Positions 7,193-15,045 of a stretch of 26,872 nt of DNA are shown here, piece by piece. Position numbers and translations under genes: made by a program. The first letter of the stretch is position 1; each line of letters begins with the position of its first letter. The notes under the pieces are model-generated. The model ran no database searches. It was not told the DNA's origin and was given only the letters and a program-made list of their open reading frames with translations. The DNA comes from Treponema sp. (GTDB lineage Bacteria > Spirochaetota > Spirochaetia > Treponematales > Treponemataceae): NCBI GenBank assembly GCA_016297805.1, contig JAEDFX010000024.1, forward strand, positions 1 through 26,872. The letters are read 5' to 3'.

Positions 7193-8956
7193 TTAATATG
7201 TCTTTGGAGTAAAATTTCTTTTTACTTTTTGAGTAGTAGTCATTTCCAAAGGCTCCTTCAAAATAGTAATCTTTGTAATCTGAGAATATGACTGGAAATT
7301 CTTGTTTACCTTTGAAACATCACGCTTTATTGCATCAAGAATTTCTGGCTGAAGGCTTGTTACGCTGCGAGTAAGTCCAAGACTTGTATACAATGCATCA
7401 CTAGGATAAATCAAAGCTTCAATCATTTCTGAAGTTTTATCGTCACCTTCATAATAGCCCCGAACAGTTACCTGCTGAACATCATCAATCAGCTGGAATG
7501 AATCTTCAATTTCTTCTGGGTAAACGTTCTTTCCGCCATTTGTAACAATCAGGTTTTTAGCACGACCGCAAAGCATTACATAGCCTTCGCTGTCTTTCCA
7601 ACCTAAATCACCAGTTTTCAAGAATCCATCTTCTGTATACATTTTTGCAGTTTCTTCTGGCATGTTATAATAGCCCTGCATTACCATTGGACCTTTTACA
7701 ACAATTTCTCCTACATCCTGCATTCCACGAGGTGTAGATGTTTTCTCGCTATTAATAATCTTAATTTCTTCAAAAGGTGCAAAGTCTTTACCTACACTTT
7801 CAATTTTAAAATGTTCAATTGGATTCAATGTGATGATTGGTGAAGTTTCTGTTAATCCATAGCCCTGAATAAAATCAATACCCATAGCATTGTACTGTTT
7901 AAAAACGCTGGAAGCCAAAGGTCCACCACCACAGATTGCTACACGCAGGGTATAAATGTTAGCCTGCTGCAAAACTGCTTTGAACAATTTTTTTCCAATG
8001 TTAATTCCTGTAAGCTTTTTAACAAGGAAAGAAATTCCCCGCAATATGGAAATTGCATCTTCAACAACAGGACCTTTTGATTTGATTCCGTTTCTGATTC
8101 CTGCCAGAAGCTTATTGTAAAGCACAGGAACACCCAGCATGATAGAGATTTTTCCTTCCTTAAGTTCCTTCATCAGTTTTGTAACAGCAAGGCTCTTTCC
8201 AAATACAATTTCTGCACCACATTCCATTGGTACAATAAATGCTGCCTGCATTGTGTAAGCGTGATGTAATGGAAGCAAAGCGTAAAAAACATCAGTTGGG
8301 AAAATATCAAGATTTGTCTGAGCAATAAATCCATCTGAAATAAGATTTTTATGACTAAGCATTACGCCTTTTGGAGTTCCTGTTGTACCGGAAGTAAACA
8401 GAATTGCGGCTGTATCAGTTTCTACTACAGGTTCATTAAGTGGCTGTTTTTCTGCAGCTTCCAAATCATAAACATAATTTTCGCCAGGGTTCAAAGATTT
8501 AATAATCAGCTCTGGGAAATTATTTGCAAAGAATGGAGCTTTATCATCATCACAAATAACAATTTTTGGCTGAGCGGTCTTAATAACATTAACAACTTCT
8601 GGTTCATGAAGCCCGTTATCAATTGGAACAATTATACCGCTGGCAAAAAATGTTGAATGATAAACCAATGCCCATTCAGGTGAATTTTTTCCCATTACTG
8701 CAACACGGTCACCTTTTTTAATTCCGTTAGCAATAAGCCAGTTGGCAAGCTTTTCTACTTTTGCCATAACCTGTGAATATGTAAGGGTATTTTTTGATTC
8801 TTCAGGACCATCAAAAACAGTGAAGAATGGACGTTCTCCAAAACGTTTTGTTGTGATTTTAAGCATTTCTGGGAAAGTTGGCCATTCCCCATTAAAATCC
8901 TTTCCGCGGAATTCATCTAAAAATTTCCAAGGTTCTCTTACAATTGCTTTTGCCAT
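7193..8956 (-). CDS. AMP-forming acyl-CoA ligase (long-chain fatty acid type)
   Basis: 587-residue member of the adenylate-forming superfamily, expected to activate a fatty acid with ATP and transfer it to CoA. From this start the P-loop FTSGTTGTPKG lies at 187-197. Later come QGYGLTETSP (adenylate site), then GDLGWKDSEGYVMLCGR and NGGKNVYPEEIE (hinge and C-terminal domain). The terminal TTTQKVKRNF carries the usual catalytic Lys region. An upstream in-frame ATG at 8966-8968 exists. I prefer 8956 because GGAG lies six bases before it, and the first ATG has no ribosome site. The position is divergent from the NlpC/P60 gene. Other substrates such as aryl or medium-chain acids cannot be excluded. 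Confidence 0.9.
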   Translation of the reverse strand: MAKAIVREPWKFLDEFRGKDFNGEWPTFPEMLKITTKRFGERPFFTVFDGPEESKNTLTYSQVMAKVEKLANWLIANGIKKGDRVAVMGKNSPEWALVYHSTFFASGIIVPIDNGLHEPEVVNVIKTAQPKIVICDDDKAPFFANNFPELIIKSLNPGENYVYDLEAAEKQPLNEPVVETDTAAILFTSGTTGTPKGVMLSHKNLISDGFIAQTNLDIFPTDVFYALLPLHHAYTMQAAFIVPMECGAEIVFGKSLAVTKLMKELKEGKISIMLGVPVLYNKLLAGIRNGIKSKGPVVEDAISILRGISFLVKKLTGINIGKKLFKAVLQQANIYTLRVAICGGGPLASSVFKQYNAMGIDFIQGYGLTETSPIITLNPIEHFKIESVGKDFAPFEEIKIINSEKTSTPRGMQDVGEIVVKGPMVMQGYYNMPEETAKMYTEDGFLKTGDLGWKDSEGYVMLCGRAKNLIVTNGGKNVYPEEIEDSFQLIDDVQQVTVRGYYEGDDKTSEMIEALIYPSDALYTSLGLTRSVTSLQPEILDAIKRDVSKVNKNFQSYSQITKITILKEPLEMTTTQKVKRNFTPKTY

Positions 8957-9060
8957 TTTCTTCTCCATTTTTATTAGTTTGTAACTGTTAAATTATACAA
9001 CTATTTTACAAAAAATGAAAAAAACATGAATGTTAATGGTAAAAGTATCGAAAATATAAT

Positions 9061-10218
9061 ATGCAAGTTTTTAAATCATCAAATAATTTGGCTAAACGGG
9101 TGCTTACTGCCCTTCTTATTTTGTTTTCTGTATGTTGTCTTAAACTTTGTGCTGAAGATGTTTCTCCTGCTCAAGCTCAGGTTGCACGTGAAAAGTTTGT
9201 AGCAGAATCTAAAAAATATGTAGGTTGCCCTTATGTTCTGGGTGCAACTGGTCCAGATAAATTTGACTGTTCGGGTCTTGTATATTTTGTTGCAAGGGAA
9301 TCCATTGGAATGCAGCTGCCAAGAACTGCAAAGGCTTTATACAGTTATTGTCGTGTTGTTCCAGATAAAGATAAGGAAGTTGGTGATCTTTTATTCTTCA
9401 AGACAAACAATTCTGCACCAATAACTCATGTTGGTATTTATATTGGAAACAGTCAGTTTATTTCTGCCATCAGTGATGGACCAAATACAGGCGTAATTAT
9501 TTCCTCTCTTAAGCAGGATTATTGGCGTCCAAAATATGTGGGTTGCGGTCAGTTCATAAAATCTGGAAAAGGCCGTGGTGGCAGTTCTGATGATGAATGG
9601 GAAGAAGAGGTTGTTGTTCCTGAAGGCTCTGTTGCAAAAAAATCTTCTGGTTCTGTAGGAGGCAGTAGTGCCAATTTCAAAGGAAGCAGTTTTTATAATA
9701 AAGATGCCAGTGCATTAGAAGCTCTTACCTTTGATTCCGCACTTTACTGTAACTGGTCTTTTCTTTCTCCTACATCCTTTATGCTTCAATGGCGTGGTGT
9801 AGAATTACAGGCAAATGCCCGTTTCTCAAAATGGATTCTTGAACCAGGTTTTGGATTTGCCTTGCGATACAATCATGGTCTTGGTATTTTCCAGATTCCA
9901 CTTATGCTTAGTGCTACAGTTAATGATTATCTGCGTTTTTATGCAGGACCGGTATTATCATTTGGAAATGCTACAATGCTTGAAAGTGACGATCCTATAA
10001 AACCTTCCATTTTCCCTGGCATTCTTGGAGTTTCTTTTTCAACACCATCAATAAATGCCGGAAAAACAAAAATTCAGGTTGTGCAGGATATTAGTTATAC
10101 CGTATTCAACAAAGAAGATAATGCGGCACTTTCCTTTATTGATTCAGTTTCTGCCGGTTTGGTAATGTTTACTGGTGTGCGCGTAACTTTAGGAATGGGA
10201 AGTTTGTTAAAAAAATAA
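9061..10218 (+). CDS. secreted NlpC/P60 peptidoglycan hydrolase-like protein with barrel-like C-terminus
   Basis: 385 residues with a signal peptide (hydrophobic core about 14-28). The NlpC/P60 domain covers about 42-165: the nucleophile Cys70 lies in KFDCSGLVYF and His123 in ITHVGIYIGN. In E. coli Spr (MepS) a second His lies 12 residues after the first. Here that position is Ser135 (QFISAISDG), so the triad is altered. An acidic, Gly/Ser-rich linker (about 168-210) follows. The C-terminal 175 residues have alternating amphipathic strands, such as WILEPGFGFALRYNHG, reminiscent of an outer-membrane barrel. TATAAT ends one base before the ATG, so the true start may be slightly downstream. The stop overlaps the next ATG by one base (TAATG), so the two genes are coupled. 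Confidence 0.82.
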   Translation: MQVFKSSNNLAKRVLTALLILFSVCCLKLCAEDVSPAQAQVAREKFVAESKKYVGCPYVLGATGPDKFDCSGLVYFVARESIGMQLPRTAKALYSYCRVVPDKDKEVGDLLFFKTNNSAPITHVGIYIGNSQFISAISDGPNTGVIISSLKQDYWRPKYVGCGQFIKSGKGRGGSSDDEWEEEVVVPEGSVAKKSSGSVGGSSANFKGSSFYNKDASALEALTFDSALYCNWSFLSPTSFMLQWRGVELQANARFSKWILEPGFGFALRYNHGLGIFQIPLMLSATVNDYLRFYAGPVLSFGNATMLESDDPIKPSIFPGILGVSFSTPSINAGKTKIQVVQDISYTVFNKEDNAALSFIDSVSAGLVMFTGVRVTLGMGSLLKK

Positions 10219-10829
10219 TGAAAAAGATTTTATTTCTTGTACTTGGTCTTACAGCATTAATTACTCTTTCTTCCTGTTCTGCAAAAGTTAATTTAACTCT
10301 TCAAAAAGATGGTTCTCTGGATGTTTCATTCAACGGAGGTGCAGGGGCCGCTTTTTCAAAAATGATTTTATCGGCAACTGGCGGTGAAGATTCCTTCAAT
10401 ATAAAAGAAATTGCTGATGAGCTTTCTAAAAACGGATTTTCTGAAGTATCTGCATCATCAAAAGGAATTTCCGAAGTAATTTTAAGCTTTAAAGACAAAC
10501 GAAAAAGTTCATTTTTATTTGAGTCTGGAGCTGGGATTTTAACGGTGAAAAATAATCAGCTTTCGGTAAATTTGAATCGTAAGACTTTAAAGGCATTTTA
10601 TGATTCCGCTGATGAAAATCTTCAGATGATTCTGGACTTGTTTCTTGCACCGGTTTTTAATGATGAAGAAATGTCTCCTGCTGAATATCTGGAAATGCTG
10701 GGAACTTTCTACGGTGCTTCAGCTGCAGAAGAGGTTCAAAAAAGCAATATAATTTTTGAAATACAAAATCCTGACACTGGAAAAATCACTCTTTCTTACT
10801 CCATAGCTGAATTATTGTGCAGTAATTAA
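10218..10829 (+). CDS. small lipoprotein of unknown function
   Basis: 203-residue predicted lipoprotein with lipobox LSSC (Cys20). The body has a beta-hairpin-like start (KVNLTLQKDGSLDVSFNGGAG) and helix-strand patterns, with no catalytic motif. It is translationally coupled to the NlpC/P60 gene by a one-base overlap, so it probably works with that protein in the envelope. I do not recognise the family. Similar short lipoproteins are common in treponemes, and a role as partner or anchor of the hydrolase is only inferred. Confidence 0.75.
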   Translation: MKKILFLVLGLTALITLSSCSAKVNLTLQKDGSLDVSFNGGAGAAFSKMILSATGGEDSFNIKEIADELSKNGFSEVSASSKGISEVILSFKDKRKSSFLFESGAGILTVKNNQLSVNLNRKTLKAFYDSADENLQMILDLFLAPVFNDEEMSPAEYLEMLGTFYGASAAEEVQKSNIIFEIQNPDTGKITLSYSIAELLCSN

Positions 10830-10887
10830 TTATATATATGGAGATTCATACAACTTTTATGTCTATTTTCTTGTTATATTTATAGAT

Positions 10888-12483
10888 ATGAAAGAACAAT
10901 CATCTATTTTTATTAATCAGGTTGGATATTTACCTGGCGATTCTAAATTTGTTTATTTAACTGAAGACGTAAAAGGAAAAGCTGAAAAGTTTGAACTTTG
11001 TGATGCAGAATCTGGTTCTACCGTTTATACAGGGGAACTTAAAAACTCTGTTTCCAATGGCAGTCTTGATAAATCTGCGGGAGAAATGATTTTTGCCGGA
11101 GATTTTAGTTCTGTAAAAACTCCTGGAAATTATCTTGTTCGAGTTGATGGTAAAGAAAGCTTTAAGTTTAAGATTGCAGACCGAGTTTATGATGATTTGC
11201 TTTTTTCTACTTTGAATTATTTTAAGCTTTCTCGCTGTGGTCAGGGTGTTTGCCATACTGATGCGGCAGAGGTTTATGGAACTGGAGAAATCAAAAATGT
11301 TCAGGGTGGCTGGCATGATGCAGGAGATTATGGCCGTTATATTGTTGCAGGAACTAAAACTGTAATGGACCTTCTTCTGGCTTATGATTCTCTTGGTGCC
11401 GGTTACAAAGCCTTTGATGTTTTGGATGAGGTTCGTTTTGAACTGGAATGGATGCTTCAGCTTCAGCGTGATGATGGTGCTGTTTATCACAAAATTTCCT
11501 GCTATCATTTCTGCGGTTTTATTATGCCTGAAGAAGAAAAAGACAAGCTGGTAATTGCACCGGTTTCTACTGCTGCAACTGCTGATTTTGCAGGCTGTCT
11601 TGCTTATGCTGCAAAATACTATAAAGATTCTGATGCAGATTTTGCCAATACATTGATTGAAGCGGCAAAAAAAGCTCAGAAATATCTGGAAACTCACGAA
11701 GATGAGCTTTATATTAATCCTCCAGAAATTACTACAGGCGGTTATGGTGACCGTAATGTTGTTGATGAACGTTATTTTGCGGCAACTTCTCTTTGGGCTG
11801 CAACTGGTGATGAAGCTTATTTGAAAATTGCTTTAGACTTGCGTGCTAAAGAAAAAGCTCGTATTCCTGATCCAAACACTCCATGGGATAAGGGATGGCT
11901 TGAAGGCTACGGTTGGCCAATGGTTTCTGGTTATGGTAGTGAAATTTTATTGCAGAACAAAGATTGTTTGAAAAAAATCAATGGCGGTGCAGAACTTTTA
12001 AAAGAAATTGAAGATCAGTTTGTTATGCAGGCTAACGAAATTGTTGCAACTGTTGAAAATGCAGCATTTAAAACTTCAACAACTAATTTTATGTGGGGAA
12101 GTAACGGTTTTGTATGCGACCTTGGTCATATTTTGATGGTTGGGTACAGCGTAAAACAGGATGAAAAATACCTGAAAGCTGCAAAAGCTCAGATTGATTA
12201 TGTTTTGGGTTGTAATCCTTTGAATTATTGTTATATAACTGGTGCAGGAACTAAGAGCCCTGTTAATCCTCATCATAGACCTAGTGGTGCCAGCAAAAAA
12301 GTTATGCCTGGTATGCTGGCAGGAGGACCTTGTGCAGGTCTTCACGATGAATATGCCAAAAAACATCTTACAGGCATGGCTCCTCTAAAATGTTACATTG
12401 ATGCTGTTCCTAGTTATTCTACAAATGAAATTGCAATTTACTGGAACTCAGCATTTATTTATTTGTTGAGCAAAGTGATGTAA
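10888..12483 (+). CDS. glycoside hydrolase family 9 enzyme, apparently cytosolic
   Basis: 531 residues. An N-terminal Ig-like CelD_N module (about 7-96) begins IFINQVGYLPGDSK and is followed by the (alpha/alpha)6 GH9 catalytic domain. Asp144 and Asp147 in GWHDAGDYGRY supply the catalytic base region. His462-His463-Arg464 (NPHHRPSG) is the substrate-binding motif, and Glu514 (YSTNEIAIYWNSAF) is the acid. The family hydrolyses beta-1,4-glucans, cello-oligosaccharides or related chitosan oligomers. There is no signal peptide or lipobox and no carbohydrate-binding module, so it probably acts on imported oligosaccharides in the cytosol. A possible -10 lies just before the ATG. The gene stands alone between a lipoprotein and an ABC exporter. 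Confidence 0.92.
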   Translation: MKEQSSIFINQVGYLPGDSKFVYLTEDVKGKAEKFELCDAESGSTVYTGELKNSVSNGSLDKSAGEMIFAGDFSSVKTPGNYLVRVDGKESFKFKIADRVYDDLLFSTLNYFKLSRCGQGVCHTDAAEVYGTGEIKNVQGGWHDAGDYGRYIVAGTKTVMDLLLAYDSLGAGYKAFDVLDEVRFELEWMLQLQRDDGAVYHKISCYHFCGFIMPEEEKDKLVIAPVSTAATADFAGCLAYAAKYYKDSDADFANTLIEAAKKAQKYLETHEDELYINPPEITTGGYGDRNVVDERYFAATSLWAATGDEAYLKIALDLRAKEKARIPDPNTPWDKGWLEGYGWPMVSGYGSEILLQNKDCLKKINGGAELLKEIEDQFVMQANEIVATVENAAFKTSTTNFMWGSNGFVCDLGHILMVGYSVKQDEKYLKAAKAQIDYVLGCNPLNYCYITGAGTKSPVNPHHRPSGASKKVMPGMLAGGPCAGLHDEYAKKHLTGMAPLKCYIDAVPSYSTNEIAIYWNSAFIYLLSKVM

Positions 12484-12544
12484 ATTTTTTTGCATTGAAT
12501 AAATTTTTCTATTCTTCTACTATAAAAATCAGGAGAATAGAAAA

Positions 12545-13312
12545 ATGTTCGAAATAAGAAATGTATCTAAAGCTTATAACAAAAATGGCGACAAAGCTGT
12601 TGATAGTTTAAATCTGACTGTAAACAATGGCGAAATTTTTGGATTTTTAGGTCCAAATGGTGCCGGAAAAACTACTTCCATAAGGATGATTACAGGTATT
12701 CTTCCTTCTGATGAAGGTGAAATTCTTTTAGATGGTATTTCATTAAAAGAACGTCCTATTGCCGCTAAACGAGCATTTGCGTTTGTTCCAGATAATCCAG
12801 AAACATTTTCTCGTCTTAAAGCAATCGAATATTTAAACTTCATTGGTGATGTTTATAAGATTCCTGCAGATTTACGTAAGGAACGAATATCTCAATTCTG
12901 TGAAAAATTCGGACTAAAAGAAGTTCTTAATAATAAAATTGCATCCTTCAGCCATGGTATGAAGCAGAAGCTCTTCTTAATTGCCAGCCTTATTACTGAT
13001 CCACAGAACTGGATTCTTGATGAACCAATGGTAGGACTTGATCCTGAGGCAGCTTTCATTGTTAAAGAAATTATGAAGGAACGGGCTGCTGCTGGAAAAA
13101 CTGTATTCTTTTCTACACATGTAATGGAAGTTGCAGAAAAACTTTGTGATAGAATCGGAATTATTAAAAAAGGAAAACTGCTGTTCACTGGTACCATGAA
13201 CGAGCTTAAAGAACAGTATGGAAAAGAAGGTCAGTCTCTGGAAAACATCTTCCTTAGCCTTATTGGTAGTGAAGCACTTTCTGGTGAAAAATCAGAAAAG
13301 GACGGCCAGTAA
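12545..13312 (+). CDS. ABC transporter ATP-binding protein (BcrA/CcmA type)
   Basis: 255-residue nucleotide-binding subunit of an ABC-2 type exporter. Walker A GPNGAGKT is at 36-43, the signature SFSHGMKQK around 135-142, Walker B WILDEP at 156-161 and the switch His192. The Q-loop position has Asp (VPDNPETF), as is common in this exporter branch. A good AGGAG ribosome site precedes the ATG. The stop overlaps the permease start by one base (TAATG), so the two form a unit. Substrate unknown; lipids, peptides or antibiotics are possible. Confidence 0.92.
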   Translation: MFEIRNVSKAYNKNGDKAVDSLNLTVNNGEIFGFLGPNGAGKTTSIRMITGILPSDEGEILLDGISLKERPIAAKRAFAFVPDNPETFSRLKAIEYLNFIGDVYKIPADLRKERISQFCEKFGLKEVLNNKIASFSHGMKQKLFLIASLITDPQNWILDEPMVGLDPEAAFIVKEIMKERAAAGKTVFFSTHVMEVAEKLCDRIGIIKKGKLLFTGTMNELKEQYGKEGQSLENIFLSLIGSEALSGEKSEKDGQ

Positions 13313-15045
13313 TGATTTTCAAATTATTTAAAATCCTTGCTTCAAATATTTTCTCCTTTGGAGGAATTTTTGAGAGCTTTAAAAAGGGACCAAAAGAAAT
13401 TTTTAAAAATATATTCTTAGTTTTTATACTTATTTATGCCATTGGCGCTTTTGTTGTAATGTATGCAATGAATATGCTGGCACAGTACAGGTATCTTATT
13501 ACTATTGGTGAAGCATCACTAATGCCTGTTTTAGCTTTGATTCTGGCGGTTTTTGTAATTGTATTTTTCGGTTTTACTTCGGTTGCTTCAAATTATTACA
13601 CAGGAACTGGAGATGAACAGCTTTTGTCTATGCCAATCACACCTGTCCAGCTGTTTTCTGCAAAGTTTGGAGTTTCTTTTGTAACAGATGCATCAATTGG
13701 GCTTTTACTTTTTGCCATTGCAGCGGGAATCTACGGTTACAATGAACATTTACTGACAAATGTTTTTTTCTATGTGGGAACAATAACTACAGCTTTATGC
13801 TTTTCATCCCTTATGGTAGCCATCATCTATCTTTTACTCATTCTTGTTTTGCTTGCTTTTCCTGTACTTAGAAAAAAATCTATATTAAACGGAATTGCTT
13901 CATTCTTTATTATCGTATTTGTGATTATTTACAGCATTAGTAACTCTAAGGTTTCTACAATTGCTTCTATTGGTGATATGGAAGATTTGCAGAGAACTCT
14001 CGACCCTTCTGTAGAAATGCTTATGTCTGTTACATCATCTTTCCCAGTTGTAAAATTTCTTTCAGGGGCAATTTCTGGAGAAATTCTTCCAATTCTTTTA
14101 ATGCTTGTGGTTTTTGCGGCTGTTATTTTTGGACTTATTCCACTATGTGGAAAACTTTACACTAAAACACTCAGCGGTTTTGCAGATATAAAATCAAAAA
14201 AACTTACTGCAGAAAAGGTGCGACAAGTAATTGATAAAGATGTTCACACCCAGACCATTTTTTCTGCACTTTACTGGCGTGATGTTAGAACAGTGCTTCG
14301 AGAACCTACATTCTTTGCCAACGGACCACTTATGGTTTTCCTGCTGCCATTTATTATGATTGTAAGCTTTGGAATCGGTTTTGCCAGCGCTGGCAATGAA
14401 AATGTTATTTTAGAATTACAACAGGATATTACAAAGCTTTTCAGTGAAGCTGCACCTGAAAAACTTTCTTCTATAATTTATTTTATTACTATTGGTAGTG
14501 CAGCTTTCTGTGTATTCATGGGAAACAGTTCCAGCATTGCAGTTACATCTTTTTCACGAGAAGGTAAAGCAATGTATGACCTTAAAGCAATGCCAGTTCA
14601 AAATAATCTTATTGCAAAGGCTAAATTCGCCCACGCTTTCACGTACATTGTGATTTCTGACCTCGTTGTTACAGTAATTTTGCTCGCAATAAAGATGATT
14701 CTGGCAGTTCCACTTTCTGCTTTAGAATTCTGTTCAATAATATTGAATATGACATTAATAAATTTTGCCATTTCTCTTGTACTTGTTTTAGTAGATATGT
14801 TTATTGATACAGCTCATCCAAAATTGCAGTGGGAAAATCCAGTTGCTGCTTTTAAACAGAATCTGAACTCCGTGCTTGCAGTTTTTATTACAATTGTTGC
14901 TGCTGCTATTGTTGTTGGAATAGGATTTGTTCTTCCAAAAAATCAGATTGGCATAACTGTAATAATTATTATTTTTGGAATTATTGGTGCCATTATAGGA
15001 GCTAATTATTTTAGATATGCAGAAAAGCGTATTTCTCAAATGTAA
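13312..15045 (+). CDS. ABC-2 type permease
   Basis: 577-residue integral membrane protein with about 12 hydrophobic segments. They are clustered at the N-terminal half (for example FLVFILIYAIGAFVVMYAM) and the C-terminal half (VFITIVAAAIVVGIGFVL and IGITVIIIIFGIIGAIIGA). The length and double set of segments match the large EcsB-like permeases that pair with a single BcrA-type ATPase. It is coupled to that ATPase gene by a one-base overlap. The last 29 bases overlap the start of the gluzincin gene, so the three genes may share one transcript. Substrate unknown. Confidence 0.87.
   Translation: MIFKLFKILASNIFSFGGIFESFKKGPKEIFKNIFLVFILIYAIGAFVVMYAMNMLAQYRYLITIGEASLMPVLALILAVFVIVFFGFTSVASNYYTGTGDEQLLSMPITPVQLFSAKFGVSFVTDASIGLLLFAIAAGIYGYNEHLLTNVFFYVGTITTALCFSSLMVAIIYLLLILVLLAFPVLRKKSILNGIASFFIIVFVIIYSISNSKVSTIASIGDMEDLQRTLDPSVEMLMSVTSSFPVVKFLSGAISGEILPILLMLVVFAAVIFGLIPLCGKLYTKTLSGFADIKSKKLTAEKVRQVIDKDVHTQTIFSALYWRDVRTVLREPTFFANGPLMVFLLPFIMIVSFGIGFASAGNENVILELQQDITKLFSEAAPEKLSSIIYFITIGSAAFCVFMGNSSSIAVTSFSREGKAMYDLKAMPVQNNLIAKAKFAHAFTYIVISDLVVTVILLAIKMILAVPLSALEFCSIILNMTLINFAISLVLVLVDMFIDTAHPKLQWENPVAAFKQNLNSVLAVFITIVAAAIVVGIGFVLPKNQIGITVIIIIFGIIGAIIGANYFRYAEKRISQM

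Noticed and set aside
10957..11697. Long open frame antisense to the GH9 gene.
   Set aside because: Low-complexity Ile/Phe/Ser-rich shadow; the GH9 motifs on the plus strand are clear.
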